Positions 25,457 to 33,107 of a DNA stretch of 64,000 nucleotides are shown here, one piece after another. Below the pieces are notes generated by a model. That model did no database searches. It was given only the letters and a program-made list of their open reading frames with translations, and was not told the origin of the DNA. The DNA is from Microbacterium sp. 10M-3C3 (GTDB lineage Bacteria; Actinomycetota; Actinomycetes; Actinomycetales; Microbacteriaceae): contig NZ_CP034245.1 of assembly GCF_003931875.1 (NCBI RefSeq), positions 558,001 through 622,000 of the forward strand, written 5' to 3'. Position 1 is the stretch's first letter. Each line of letters begins with the position of its first letter. The position numbers were made by a program, and so were the translations under genes.

Positions 25457-25669
25457 ATGCCCACGAAAGACGACGACAAGGAACCGGTATCGATCATGAC
25501 GCGCTTCTTCCGCGCCTGCGTGCTGATGCTGGCGGGAGTGTTCGTGCTCTGGCTGGCGCTGCACCTGCTTGCCCAGATCTGGGGCTGGCTGCTGCTGCTC
25601 GCGGCGATCGCGGGCCTGATCTACGGCGTCATCTGGTTCGTCCGGTGGCGTCGGGATCGGCGGTGGTGA
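25457..25669 (+). CDS. Small two-pass membrane protein
   Basis: A 70-residue protein with AAGGAG ahead of ATG 25457. Two hydrophobic helices (about residues 18-40 and 41-58: LMLAGVFVLWLALHLLAQIW and LLLLAAIAGLIYGVIWFV) and a basic C-terminal tail. Coupled to the MT-A70 gene. No family recognised; it could be a transfer accessory protein. Confidence 0.55.
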   Translation: MPTKDDDKEPVSIMTRFFRACVLMLAGVFVLWLALHLLAQIWGWLLLLAAIAGLIYGVIWFVRWRRDRRW

Positions 25670-25696
25670 GCATGAGCACGTTCACCCCTGACCGTT

Positions 25697-25715
25697 CGTT
25701 GTGGAATGAACAACG
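25697..25715. promoter_or_regulatory. 19-bp palindromic operator, copy 3
   Basis: CGTTGT-GGAATGA-ACAACG, perfect arms. It ends five bases before the -35 of the transfer-operon promoter. Read on the minus strand it matches copy 1 in 18 of 19 bases. Confidence 0.7.
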
Positions 25716-25719
25716 AGTA

Positions 25720-25748
25720 TTGACTTCGAACCTATGTTCGAGCATAAT
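25720..25748 (+). promoter_or_regulatory. Transfer-operon promoter with embedded LexA/SOS box
   Basis: -35 TTGACT (25720-25725) and -10 CATAAT (25743-25748) with 17 bases between. The spacer is filled by TCGAAC-CTAT-GTTCGA (25726-25741), a perfect match to the known mycobacterial/actinobacterial SOS box TCGAAC-N4-GTTCGA. LexA bound there would block RNA polymerase; LexA cleavage after DNA damage would release it. The operator copy at 25697 adds a second control. Confidence 0.8.
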
Positions 25749-25832
25749 CCGCCGTCCCCTCCGCGATCACAAGCGCTTTGAGAGTCCGTCGGCGGGAGCA
25801 CATCAACAACTGAACAGAGAGGAGGTTTCGCC

Positions 25833-26054
25833 TTGAACACCCCCACCAATCGCGAAGGCCGCCGTCGCTACAAGAAGGCTCACGGCCGGAGCGTCTGGGT
25901 CTTCTCCGAACTGAACCGAGACCTCCGTCCGGAACAGATCGCGAAGATCATCACCAGCGCCGGCCTGGAGCAGGCCCGCCGAGAAGCCGAGGGCCGCGCC
26001 GAAGAAGAAGCTCGCCTCGCTCCCCGCGACGACGAGGAGGACGGCAATGCCTGA
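25833..26054 (+). CDS. Small charged protein, first gene of the transfer operon
   Basis: A 73-residue protein from TTG 25833, supported by GAGGAGG upstream. Basic N-terminal half (EGRRRYKKAHGRSVWVFSEL), then a helix (LRPEQIAKIITSAGLEQARR) and an acidic end. It overlaps the coupling ATPase gene by eight bases, so they are translated together. No family recognised. Confidence 0.6.
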   Translation: MNTPTNREGRRRYKKAHGRSVWVFSELNRDLRPEQIAKIITSAGLEQARREAEGRAEEEARLAPRDDEEDGNA

Positions 26055-28203
26055 GCCCTTCGTCTTCACCCGTCTCTATCTGCGCCGCCCTATTGAACCG
26101 CGGACGGTCTCGAACCTGATCGCTCGGCTGGCTGGCTCCGACATCCCTCGGCCGCTCGCGCTGGAGGTGCGGATCGACGACACCGGCATCCAGTACCTGC
26201 TGGGCTGCACGCCGACCAGCGTCCGCAAGCTCCAGAACTTGCTGCGCGGATTCGTACCGGGGCTCAGCTTCGACAGAGCCACCCGAGCACCGCTCGTAAG
26301 CGCAGCCCGAGTCGAGGCCACGCGAAACGGGATGCCGCCGAGCACCGTCGCCCCGGAAGATCTCGTCGCCGCGCTCTACAGCGAACTCGTGACGAGGCGT
26401 AACGGCGAGACGATTGCGCTGCAGGTCGTCCTGGGTAAGGCCCACGGCCCGATGTCGATCCGCCCCGACGCCCCAGACCCGCTCCAGCCCATCGGGTCTC
26501 GGCTCTGGCACGGCGTCAAGAAGGCGGCACTCGACACCCGGCGCAAGCTTCAAGACCACGCGGCCGAACCCCGCCTGCAAGTAGCGGTGCGGATCGGGGT
26601 CGACGCGCCGACGCCGCAGCGGCGCGAGGCACTGGCCAGGGGCATCTTCGGCAGCCTGCAAGGGCTGGATGCCGTCGGCGTGCGGCTGAAGCTGATCCGC
26701 GAACCCGCAACGCGGCTTCACAAGGCATCTCCCACGCACCTGCGCCTTGAGCTGACCCCTACCGAGTTGACGCCCCTTCTGGGCTGGCCGCTCGGTGAGC
26801 GCGACCTCCCGGGCATCGACCCTCTGCACCCGAAGCGACTGCCCGTGCCGAAGGAGATCTCCGAGACGGAGAGCATCTTCGCCACCAGTGCCGGCCCCGG
26901 CCCCGAACGCCTCGTAGGATTCGAGACCTCCGGGCGACTGCAACACAGCGTCTGCATCGGCCCGACAGGATCGGGGAAGAGCGTGCTCCTGGAGCACCTC
27001 ATCCTGAGCGACATCGCAGCTGGGCGGGCCTGCGCCGTGATCGAGCCGAAGCGCCAGCTGATCGACTCGATCCTCGACCGCGTGCCCGCTACGGCCGCAG
27101 GCAAGATCGTCGTCCTCGACGCAGCCGATCCCTTCCCGGTTGGGTTCAACCCACTGGAGCTCGGCCCTGGCGACGACCCGTATGTCGTCGCGGACAACCT
27201 GCTCGCCGCCTTCGCCGCTCTCTTCGAAGACGGGTGGGGCCCCCGCTCGGCCTACCTGCTCCAGGGTGCACTCGTGACGTTGCTCCTCGCGGGACACAGG
27301 CGAGGGATCCCGTACACGATCATCGATCTGCCGAACCTCCTGACCGACGCTCCGCTCCGTCTAGAAGCCGTCAAGGAGGTGCAGGACGATCCGGCGCTCG
27401 CCACCTTCTGGCGCGAGTACGAAGAAATGCCGGTGCGCCAGCGCGTCAACCAGATCGCCGCTCCACTCAACAAGCTCCGCAAGATCGTGATGCGGAAGAA
27501 CCTCGTCGCGGTGCTCGGCCAGCCCTCCCCACGCTTCAAGCTCCGCAAGCTCTTCGAGGAAGGTCAGACCGTTCTGGTGCCGCTCAATGAGGCACTCATC
27601 GGGAAGGGTGCAGCGAACTTCCTCGGCAGTCTCGTGCTCGCCGAACTCTGGACCGCGACGCTCAAGCGCGCGACCGAGAAGGAGCCGTGGAAGCGTCCCG
27701 GGATGATCTTCGTCGACGAGGTGCAGAACTACCTCCACCTCCCTACCGACATCGGGGACGCGATGGCCACCAGCCGCTCCTACGGGGTCGCCTGGCACGT
27801 CGCCCACCAGTTCCGCGCCCAGCTGCCTCCCGCCATGCGCGAGGGCTTGGACACCAACGGCCGCTCGAAGTTCGCGTTCTCACTGGGCCCGAAGGACGCT
27901 GCCGATCTCGCCAAGCACGCACCAGACCTCACGACCGAAGACTTCCAGAGGCTCGGCAAGTACGAGATCTACTGCCGCCTCATCTCGGACGGCGCCCCCA
28001 CCGACTGGTTCTCCGCCCGCACGTTGCCACCGGCACCCGCGACCGGGGCGCGCACGGAGATTCTGAAAGCCAGCCGCGACCAGTTCGGCCTCGTGGCGCC
28101 CCGTCCACTCACCGAACCACCCCCGCTAGTGCAGGCGACTCCAATCGCTTCGACCCCTGTGACGTCGAAGCTCCCCAGGGGTCAGAAGGCGAGGCGCGCA
28201 TGA
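26047..28203 (+). CDS. Conjugative coupling ATPase (VirD4/TraG/HerA-like)
   Basis: A 718-residue P-loop ATPase. Walker A is GPTGSGKS (305-312) and Walker B is MIFVDEVQ (553-560), followed by a TraG/TraD C-terminal signature region (MATSRSYGVAWHVAHQFRAQ). The first 290 residues, mixed alpha/beta, would be the element-specific N-terminal part; no clear membrane helix is seen, unlike VirD4. Proteins of this type are annotated as type IV secretory system conjugative DNA transfer family and pump DNA to the partner cell. Good Shine-Dalgarno (GAGGAGG). Driven from the SOS-box promoter. Confidence 0.8.
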   Translation: MPEPFVFTRLYLRRPIEPRTVSNLIARLAGSDIPRPLALEVRIDDTGIQYLLGCTPTSVRKLQNLLRGFVPGLSFDRATRAPLVSAARVEATRNGMPPSTVAPEDLVAALYSELVTRRNGETIALQVVLGKAHGPMSIRPDAPDPLQPIGSRLWHGVKKAALDTRRKLQDHAAEPRLQVAVRIGVDAPTPQRREALARGIFGSLQGLDAVGVRLKLIREPATRLHKASPTHLRLELTPTELTPLLGWPLGERDLPGIDPLHPKRLPVPKEISETESIFATSAGPGPERLVGFETSGRLQHSVCIGPTGSGKSVLLEHLILSDIAAGRACAVIEPKRQLIDSILDRVPATAAGKIVVLDAADPFPVGFNPLELGPGDDPYVVADNLLAAFAALFEDGWGPRSAYLLQGALVTLLLAGHRRGIPYTIIDLPNLLTDAPLRLEAVKEVQDDPALATFWREYEEMPVRQRVNQIAAPLNKLRKIVMRKNLVAVLGQPSPRFKLRKLFEEGQTVLVPLNEALIGKGAANFLGSLVLAELWTATLKRATEKEPWKRPGMIFVDEVQNYLHLPTDIGDAMATSRSYGVAWHVAHQFRAQLPPAMREGLDTNGRSKFAFSLGPKDAADLAKHAPDLTTEDFQRLGKYEIYCRLISDGAPTDWFSARTLPPAPATGARTEILKASRDQFGLVAPRPLTEPPPLVQATPIASTPVTSKLPRGQKARRA

Positions 28204-28390
28204 TCCTCGTTTCGCTTCCCACCTACCTCTGGAGGAGAACGTCCGTTCGCGCGTCCGCTCGGCAGTCCACTCGCCTCCGGCTGGCGGCCTCGCACCCCGC
28301 CCAATTCAGGCCCTTGAGGCCCCTTTCGGGCGGGGACTCACCCTGCTTCGCAGGGCGTCTTCTGAAGGCTTCTAGTGCCCGGAGGCAGCC
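28204..28390. other. Gap with two hairpins ahead of the replication-relaxation gene
   Basis: CCCTTTCGGG (28321-28330) and CCCTGC-TTC-GCAGGG (28341-28355) lie 10 bases apart. They could act as an attenuator or be part of a transfer origin next to the replication-relaxation gene. I see no gene here. Confidence 0.35.
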
Positions 28391-29242
28391 ATGACGGACA
28401 CCCCTGCCACCTGGAAGCCCAGCCGCATCCGCGAGCTCGAGCTGCACCTCACCACCCGCGACGAGCGGATCCTCGAAGACCTCGAGCGATTCCGTCTCCT
28501 CACGAGCGGACAGCTGCAGCGCCTGCACTTCGGCGTCGACCCCCTCGGACCCCACGCGTCGCAGCTCGGCGCAGTACGAGCCACCAACCGAGTACTCACC
28601 CGCGTCGAGAAGCTCGGCGTCATCGCCAGAGTGTCCCGGCGCATCGGCGGACCTCACCACGGCTCCAGCGCCACCATCTGGCAGCTGGCACCCGCTGGCG
28701 AGAGATTCCTACGCGCCCGGCGCGGCGACCCTGACCGACGCAAGTTCGGGAACCCTGGCGCGGTCTTCATCTCGCACACCCTTGCCATCGCCGAGGTCGC
28801 CGTCGGGGCACTCGAACAGAGCCGCCTCGGCGGCTACGAGGTGCTGGAACTCGAGACCGAACCGACCTGCTGGCGCACCTTACAGTCCGGCGGCGCTGCG
28901 CTGACGCTCAAGCCCGACCTCCTGCTGGTCACGGCAGACGCAGACACGGAGACGCACTCGTTCTGCGAGATCGACCTCGGAACCGAGCACCTCCCCGCCA
29001 TCCGACGCAAGTGCGACGTCTACCAGCGCGCCTTCCGCGACGGCAGCGAGGAACGCGCTCGCGGGCTGTTCCCGGCCGTCGTCTGGATCGTGCCGGACGA
29101 GAAGCGCGCCGCAGCCCTTCACGCCGGCATCACCGCCGACAAGGGCCTCGACCCGGACCTGTTCACCGTCGTCACCCGCGACGCGGCGCTCGCCACCCTG
29201 GCTCCCTACGAGCCGTCCACCACAACAACTTCACCTCAGTAA
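28391..29242 (+). CDS. Replication-relaxation family protein
   Basis: A 283-residue protein. Residues 15-110 form a winged-helix region (LTTRDERILEDLERFRLLTS, RVLTRVEKLGVIARVSRRIG, IWQLAPAGERFL) and the rest is an alpha/beta domain with LKPDLLLVTAD and FCEIDLGTEHLP, the pattern of the Replic_Relax family found in actinobacterial plasmids and ICEs. The acidic strands (E-x-D-L-G-T-E) recall a restriction-endonuclease-like fold. It may nick or initiate replication for transfer. No HUH relaxase is visible, so this protein may take that role. Confidence 0.75.
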   Translation: MTDTPATWKPSRIRELELHLTTRDERILEDLERFRLLTSGQLQRLHFGVDPLGPHASQLGAVRATNRVLTRVEKLGVIARVSRRIGGPHHGSSATIWQLAPAGERFLRARRGDPDRRKFGNPGAVFISHTLAIAEVAVGALEQSRLGGYEVLELETEPTCWRTLQSGGAALTLKPDLLLVTADADTETHSFCEIDLGTEHLPAIRRKCDVYQRAFRDGSEERARGLFPAVVWIVPDEKRAAALHAGITADKGLDPDLFTVVTRDAALATLAPYEPSTTTTSPQ

Positions 29243-29257
29243 GGAGGACACCACACC

Positions 29258-29575
29258 ATGACTTCATCAACACAACTCGCTCTCGACATCGACAAGATCG
29301 TGCCGGCAAGCCTGGACCAAGCGGAGACCGCGCTGCGGATCCTCGAGGACTGGGCCGACGGCGACACCACCGACATCGACGAAGGCATCGCCCGACTCCT
29401 CGCCGCCACCATGCACGGCGGACCTGAAACCGCCCTGCACCAGTTCGCTGCGACGGGCGAGCTCATCGCCGACCAGGCACTCGAAGAACTCGGTGCCGTC
29501 GAAGTGCCGCTCGAACGCGAAGCCTGGGTCGACGCGCTCGGCAGATACATCATCAACGGAGGGCGCCGCTCATGA
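29258..29575 (+). CDS. Small hypothetical protein
   Basis: A 105-residue acidic helical protein (LDIDKIVPASLDQAETALRI, DGDTTDIDEGIARLLAATMH). TAAGGAGGACACC precedes the start. It overlaps the next gene by four bases (ATGA) and is likely co-translated. No family recognised. Confidence 0.5.
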   Translation: MTSSTQLALDIDKIVPASLDQAETALRILEDWADGDTTDIDEGIARLLAATMHGGPETALHQFAATGELIADQALEELGAVEVPLEREAWVDALGRYIINGGRRS

Positions 29576-30396
29576 GCGAACGCGAACCGCACCATACCCC
29601 TGAAACGCGCGAGGCACGCACCTCTGAGGATCTCGACTTCCGGCGCCTCGAGGTCGCCTACCGCCGCTTCAACCAGATGATCACCGACGGCATCGCCCAA
29701 GCGTTCGCCGAACACACCGAGATCGACTTCGACACGGCCCGGTGCATCGCGCACGTGCTGGGACGCGCCCACGGGCGCGACAGCAGTCTCGCGTGCTACG
29801 CCCGCAGCGGTGAAGGCAACTACCTGTCGCTGCGCGACGAGTACCTCGCCATCTACACCGACGTGCGGGCCGACGCCGTGACCAAAGAACTCGTGGACTG
29901 GTTCGCCACCTATCTCGTCCAGGAGGAGAACACGGGCTCAGGAAGGCGTTTCATGAACGAGCACCAGCCGCCGAAGCTCGAGCAGCTCCTCGTCCGAACG
30001 AGCGTCCCCGTGAACCGCGAACGGTTCACTGTCAACGTCCCGGCCAGCTGGGACAGCGGCGAGGAAGACGCCCTGATCGAACTCCTCACTGACCTGCAAC
30101 TCGACTCTGACGAAGCGCTCCAAGCGTTCCTCATGCTCCCCGACGTCAGCGTCGGTACCCCGGACATCATGGAGAGCTTCCACGAAGCATTCGCCGGGAC
30201 GTACGGCAGCGAGGAAGCGGCCCTGCGCGCGCTCAGCCCGCTCGAGGACTGGGAGAACAGCCTCGCCGACTGGTGCATCGACAACGGCCTCGACCCGGAC
30301 GCCCTCGAGTGGAACTACGCACCACTCATGGAGCGCCTACGCGACGTCTACGACGTGATCGAGAAGAACGGGGTGCTCCATGCATTCATCAAGTAG
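29572..30396 (+). CDS. Acidic protein, possible ArdA-like antirestriction protein
   Basis: A 274-residue, strongly acidic protein. The C-terminal part (ESFHEAFAGTYGSEEAALRA and YDVIEKNGVLHAFIK) resembles ArdA proteins, acidic DNA mimics that block type I restriction during conjugation. The N-terminal 120 residues are different and helical. ArdA-type genes typically lie near the leading region of transfer. The match is from memory and short, so function is tentative. Confidence 0.45.
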   Translation: MSEREPHHTPETREARTSEDLDFRRLEVAYRRFNQMITDGIAQAFAEHTEIDFDTARCIAHVLGRAHGRDSSLACYARSGEGNYLSLRDEYLAIYTDVRADAVTKELVDWFATYLVQEENTGSGRRFMNEHQPPKLEQLLVRTSVPVNRERFTVNVPASWDSGEEDALIELLTDLQLDSDEALQAFLMLPDVSVGTPDIMESFHEAFAGTYGSEEAALRALSPLEDWENSLADWCIDNGLDPDALEWNYAPLMERLRDVYDVIEKNGVLHAFIK

Positions 30397-30452
30397 CGAA
30401 CCCCCGGGCGCGACGCGCAGGAAGGGCAAGTTCGCCCACAGCAGACAGCCAC

Positions 30453-30471
30453 CGTTGCCGATTCCACAACG
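30453..30471. promoter_or_regulatory. 19-bp palindromic operator, copy 4
   Basis: CGTTGC-CGATTCC-ACAACG: five of six arm bases pair and the ATTCC centre is kept. It lies about 185 bases ahead of the integrase, in an AT-richer stretch with TAAAAT at 30492. Confidence 0.65.
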
Positions 30472-30549
30472 GAAAAGTGCCGATAAGAAGGTAAAATTAG
30501 AGGGTAAACGGAGCACAACCCGCATGATCAGACAGCTGACAGCAGGCCC

Positions 30550-30578
30550 GCGCCCCGGCCCGAGAAACTCGGGGGCGC
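30550..30578. promoter_or_regulatory. Hairpin in the integrase leader
   Basis: GCGCCCC (30550-30556) pairs with GGGGCGC (30572-30578), and inside it CCCGAG-AAA-CTCGGG forms the tip. Placed between the operator and the integrase start, it could be an attenuator or an arm site. There is no T run. Confidence 0.4.
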
Positions 30579-30654
30579 ACACTCCACCACATCTCTCTCG
30601 AAAGCTGGCCGCAATCGCGGTCGCGGCCCTCACCCACACGGAAGGAGGGCAGCG

Positions 30655-32544
30655 ATGAGCATGCCCGAACTCGATACCCCCTCCGCATTTCTGACCGCCC
30701 CGCCTCCGCTGCGGACGGCGCGCATCGAGATGACCGAGGATGAGGCCACCGCCAGCGTCGCGGCCGACCACCCTTTGACACCGGCCAACCTGCCGGTGGG
30801 CACGCGGGCGGTGCTCTATCTCCGGGTGTCGAGTAAGGGGCAGGTCGAGACTGATTACGACCCTGAAGGAATCTCTCTGCCTGCCCAGCGCCTCTCCTGC
30901 ACCCGCAAAGCGGAGCAGCTGGGGCTCACCGTTGTTGGGGAGTACGTGGAACCGGGACGTACTGGCACCGAGATGACCAAGCGCGTCGAGTTCCAGCGGA
31001 TGCTGGAACGCATCTCGCGGCAACGCGATGTCGACTATGTCATCGTCCACGACCTCTCGCGCTTCGCGCGCAACCGCATCGACGACGCCATCGTTATGGC
31101 TGACCTCAAGAAGCGTGGCGTCACCCTGATCTCGGCGACTGAGTCGATCGACGCCACGCCTGTCGGCCAGTTGATGCACGGCCTTCTCGCTGCGTTCAAC
31201 GAATACCGGAGCGCAAAGGACGGCGCCGAGGTGGCAATGAAAATGGGCCAGAAGGCGAAGAGTGGCGGCACACTCGGACGCGCACCGATCGGCTACCTGA
31301 ACGTCACCGACAACATCGAAGGACGCAAGGTCAACACCATCGCCATCGACCCGGAACGCGCACCATTCGTGAAGCTCGCCTTCGAGCTCTATGCCAAGGG
31401 CCAGATGAGCTTCCAGGACATCGCGGATGAACTCACCGACCGCGGACTGCTGACACGCGCGACAGCTCGGTGGCCCGCAGGACCTATCTCCGACTCAAAG
31501 ATCCACAGCCTGCTGCGTGACCGCTACTACCTGGGCGAGGTTCGCTACAAGGGCGAATACTTCGAGGGGCGCCACGAGGCGATCGTCGATACGAAGCTCT
31601 TCGACCGCGTGCAGGAGCTGCTGGATACTCGCGGCTACGCCAACGAGCGACGCCGAAAGCACGACCACTACCTCAAGGGCACCATCTGGTGCGGACGCTG
31701 CTTCCTCGAGTCAGAGACGAACCGCCGCATGATCCTGATGCACGTCAACAAGGGCACGAGTACCTACTCGTACTTCTTCTGCCGCGGCACCCAGGACCAC
31801 ACCTGCGACACCCCGTACTCCAACATCGACCGCGTCGAGGAAGCGATCGAGCGGCACTACAAGTCGATCGCCTTCCGACCGGAGTTCATCCAGGCCGTCC
31901 GCGCACTGATGGAAGCCGCCGTCAACGACCAGATCGGCGCGCAGAAGATGCTCCAGGAGCAGACGAGGGCGCAACTGAAGCGACTCGCCACGCAGGAAGA
32001 CAACCTGATCGACCTCGCGGCCGACGGAGGCATCGATACCTCACGCGTGCGCGCGAAGCTTCGTGACATCACGCGGCAAAGGAAGGAGCTGGAGGACGAG
32101 CTCGAAGCCATCACGGACGACATCGCCCCTGGCATGGACTACATCGATGCGCACCTCGAACTGCTCACGCAACCTCACGAGTTGTACCGCTACGCGAGCG
32201 ACGCAACGCGGCGACTGCTCAATCAGGCGATCTTCACGCGCATCTACGTCGTGAATGAGGAAGTCGTCGGAGACGAACTCCACACGCCGATGCACGAGCT
32301 ACTCGCCGCGCAACGCGGATGGAACGCCTTCCAGGACTCCGGCGACGAGACACTCGCGAGGGAGATTGCGGTCCGCGAGGCAGCTCGCCACTCGGGCATA
32401 GACAAAGAAAAGCAGGCCACCGTTGCCGGTGGCCTGCTTGATGATTTCATCTCGGCTCTGCTTTCCAACCGTGCGGAAACGGTGGGAAGTTGCAGTAAGC
32501 CTTACATGGTGCGCCCGAAGGGACTCGAACCCCTAACCTTCTGA
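30655..32544 (+). CDS. Large serine recombinase (integrase)
   Basis: A 629-residue site-specific recombinase. After a 50-residue N-terminal extension the resolvase domain begins with LYLRVSSKGQ; the catalytic serine is Ser59. A recombinase domain follows, then a zinc ribbon (GTIWCGRC...FFCRGTQDHTC, about 343-380) and a coiled-coil region (about 430-490) as in other large serine integrases. AAGGAGGG precedes ATG 30655. The last residues (MVRPKGLEPLTF) are translated tRNA-Arg sequence, so the stop codon is supplied by the target gene. It inserts and, with a directionality factor, excises the element. Confidence 0.9.
   Translation: MSMPELDTPSAFLTAPPPLRTARIEMTEDEATASVAADHPLTPANLPVGTRAVLYLRVSSKGQVETDYDPEGISLPAQRLSCTRKAEQLGLTVVGEYVEPGRTGTEMTKRVEFQRMLERISRQRDVDYVIVHDLSRFARNRIDDAIVMADLKKRGVTLISATESIDATPVGQLMHGLLAAFNEYRSAKDGAEVAMKMGQKAKSGGTLGRAPIGYLNVTDNIEGRKVNTIAIDPERAPFVKLAFELYAKGQMSFQDIADELTDRGLLTRATARWPAGPISDSKIHSLLRDRYYLGEVRYKGEYFEGRHEAIVDTKLFDRVQELLDTRGYANERRRKHDHYLKGTIWCGRCFLESETNRRMILMHVNKGTSTYSYFFCRGTQDHTCDTPYSNIDRVEEAIERHYKSIAFRPEFIQAVRALMEAAVNDQIGAQKMLQEQTRAQLKRLATQEDNLIDLAADGGIDTSRVRAKLRDITRQRKELEDELEAITDDIAPGMDYIDAHLELLTQPHELYRYASDATRRLLNQAIFTRIYVVNEEVVGDELHTPMHELLAAQRGWNAFQDSGDETLAREIAVREAARHSGIDKEKQATVAGGLLDDFISALLSNRAETVGSCSKPYMVRPKGLEPLTF
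32410..32439 (-). terminator. Intrinsic terminator of tRNA-Arg, inside the integrase gene
   Basis: Perfect 12-bp arms AAGCAGGCCACC and GGTGGCCTGCTT around a six-base loop. Read on the minus strand, TTTTCTTTG follows the stem, the form of a rho-independent terminator. It lies about 70 bases downstream of tRNA-Arg(ACG), and antisense to codons of the integrase C-terminus. Confidence 0.65.
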
Positions 32545-32582
32545 TCCGTAGTCAGATGCTCTATCCATTGAGCTACGGGCGC
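32507..32582 (-). tRNA. tRNA-Arg (anticodon ACG), integration target
   Basis: Full cloverleaf on the minus strand: acceptor GCGCCCG/CGGGCGC, anticodon loop CTACGGA (ACG, wobble reads CGN), T loop GTTCGAGT, encoded CCA at 32507-32509. The integrase frame ends at 32544, inside its 3' half, so the att core lies within this gene. The tRNA keeps full pairing, so it stays functional after insertion. Confidence 0.9.
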
Positions 32583-32694
32583 ACGGTCTTCGCGCGAAAC
32601 GGCGCGAAGACCGGAGATCAGCCTACCTCACGGATCGGCGCCCCGCGAATCGGCGCCGGCCGGGGGCACAATGGGGGGGCGACGAGGAGGTGCC

Positions 32695-33060
32695 ATGCGG
32701 CTCGTACAGGTGGCGCAGCGCGCCGAGGATCTCGACCGGGCGACGGACTTCTACACCGTCCTTCTCGACAGCGAGCCGACGGCACGCTTCCCCGACGCCG
32801 GCCTGGTGTTCTTCGACCTGGACGGCACCCGACTGCTGCTGGAGGCCGGGGCGCCCGCGGCGCTGCTGTACCTGCACGTCGAGAACGTGCACGAGACCCT
32901 CGAGCGTCTCGACGGCCTCGTCGATGTCGTGACGGCGCCGCACGTGATCTTCTCCCACGACGACGACACGCTCGGGCCCGCCGGGCACGAGGAGTGGCAC
33001 GCGTTCGTGCGCGACAGCGAGGGCAACCTCGTGGGTCTGGTCTCTTTCCAGCGGCCCTGA
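32695..33060 (+). CDS. VOC (glyoxalase/bleomycin resistance-like) protein
   Basis: A 121-residue protein from ATG 32695 with GAGGAGG upstream. One beta-alpha-beta-beta-beta module starts LVQVAQRAEDLDRATDFYTV and a second ends with GNLVGLVSFQRP, as in vicinal oxygen chelate proteins. The Glu of HEEWHAF and neighbouring His may bind metal. Substrate unknown. First chromosomal gene beside the element. Confidence 0.7.
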   Translation: MRLVQVAQRAEDLDRATDFYTVLLDSEPTARFPDAGLVFFDLDGTRLLLEAGAPAALLYLHVENVHETLERLDGLVDVVTAPHVIFSHDDDTLGPAGHEEWHAFVRDSEGNLVGLVSFQRP

Positions 33061-33107
33061 GCACACCGCTCCCGCGGCTCGGAGACACCGCCGCGTAGGC
33101 TGGGGGG

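Larger units (their letters stand above)
1..32545. mobile_element. Integrated mobile element (probable ICE), left end outside the window
   Basis: The block ends on the right at a large serine recombinase that reads into tRNA-Arg(ACG), the usual sign of site-specific integration at a tRNA 3' end. Inside are a coupling-type ATPase, a replication-relaxation protein, an MT-A70 methyltransferase, several defence-type genes and a run of hypothetical genes. Base composition is visibly lower in GC than the region right of 32,600. A four-copy 19-bp operator and an SOS-box promoter occur only in this block. I do not see the partner att copy of the tRNA 3' end in the window, so the element must extend left of position 1. 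Confidence 0.8.

Noticed and set aside
25672..25836. 54-codon frame starting MSTFTPDRSLW between the small membrane protein and the transfer operon
   Set aside because: It overlaps the operator, the SOS box and both promoter hexamers; no homologue is known and the promoter explains the sequence better.
25457..26054. Toxin-antitoxin pair (small membrane protein and small charged protein)
   Set aside because: The genes are separated by the regulatory region and belong to different transcripts; there is no antitoxin motif.
28204..28390. oriT of the element
   Set aside because: Two hairpins are present but no recognised nick-site sequence; kept only as a gap with hairpins.
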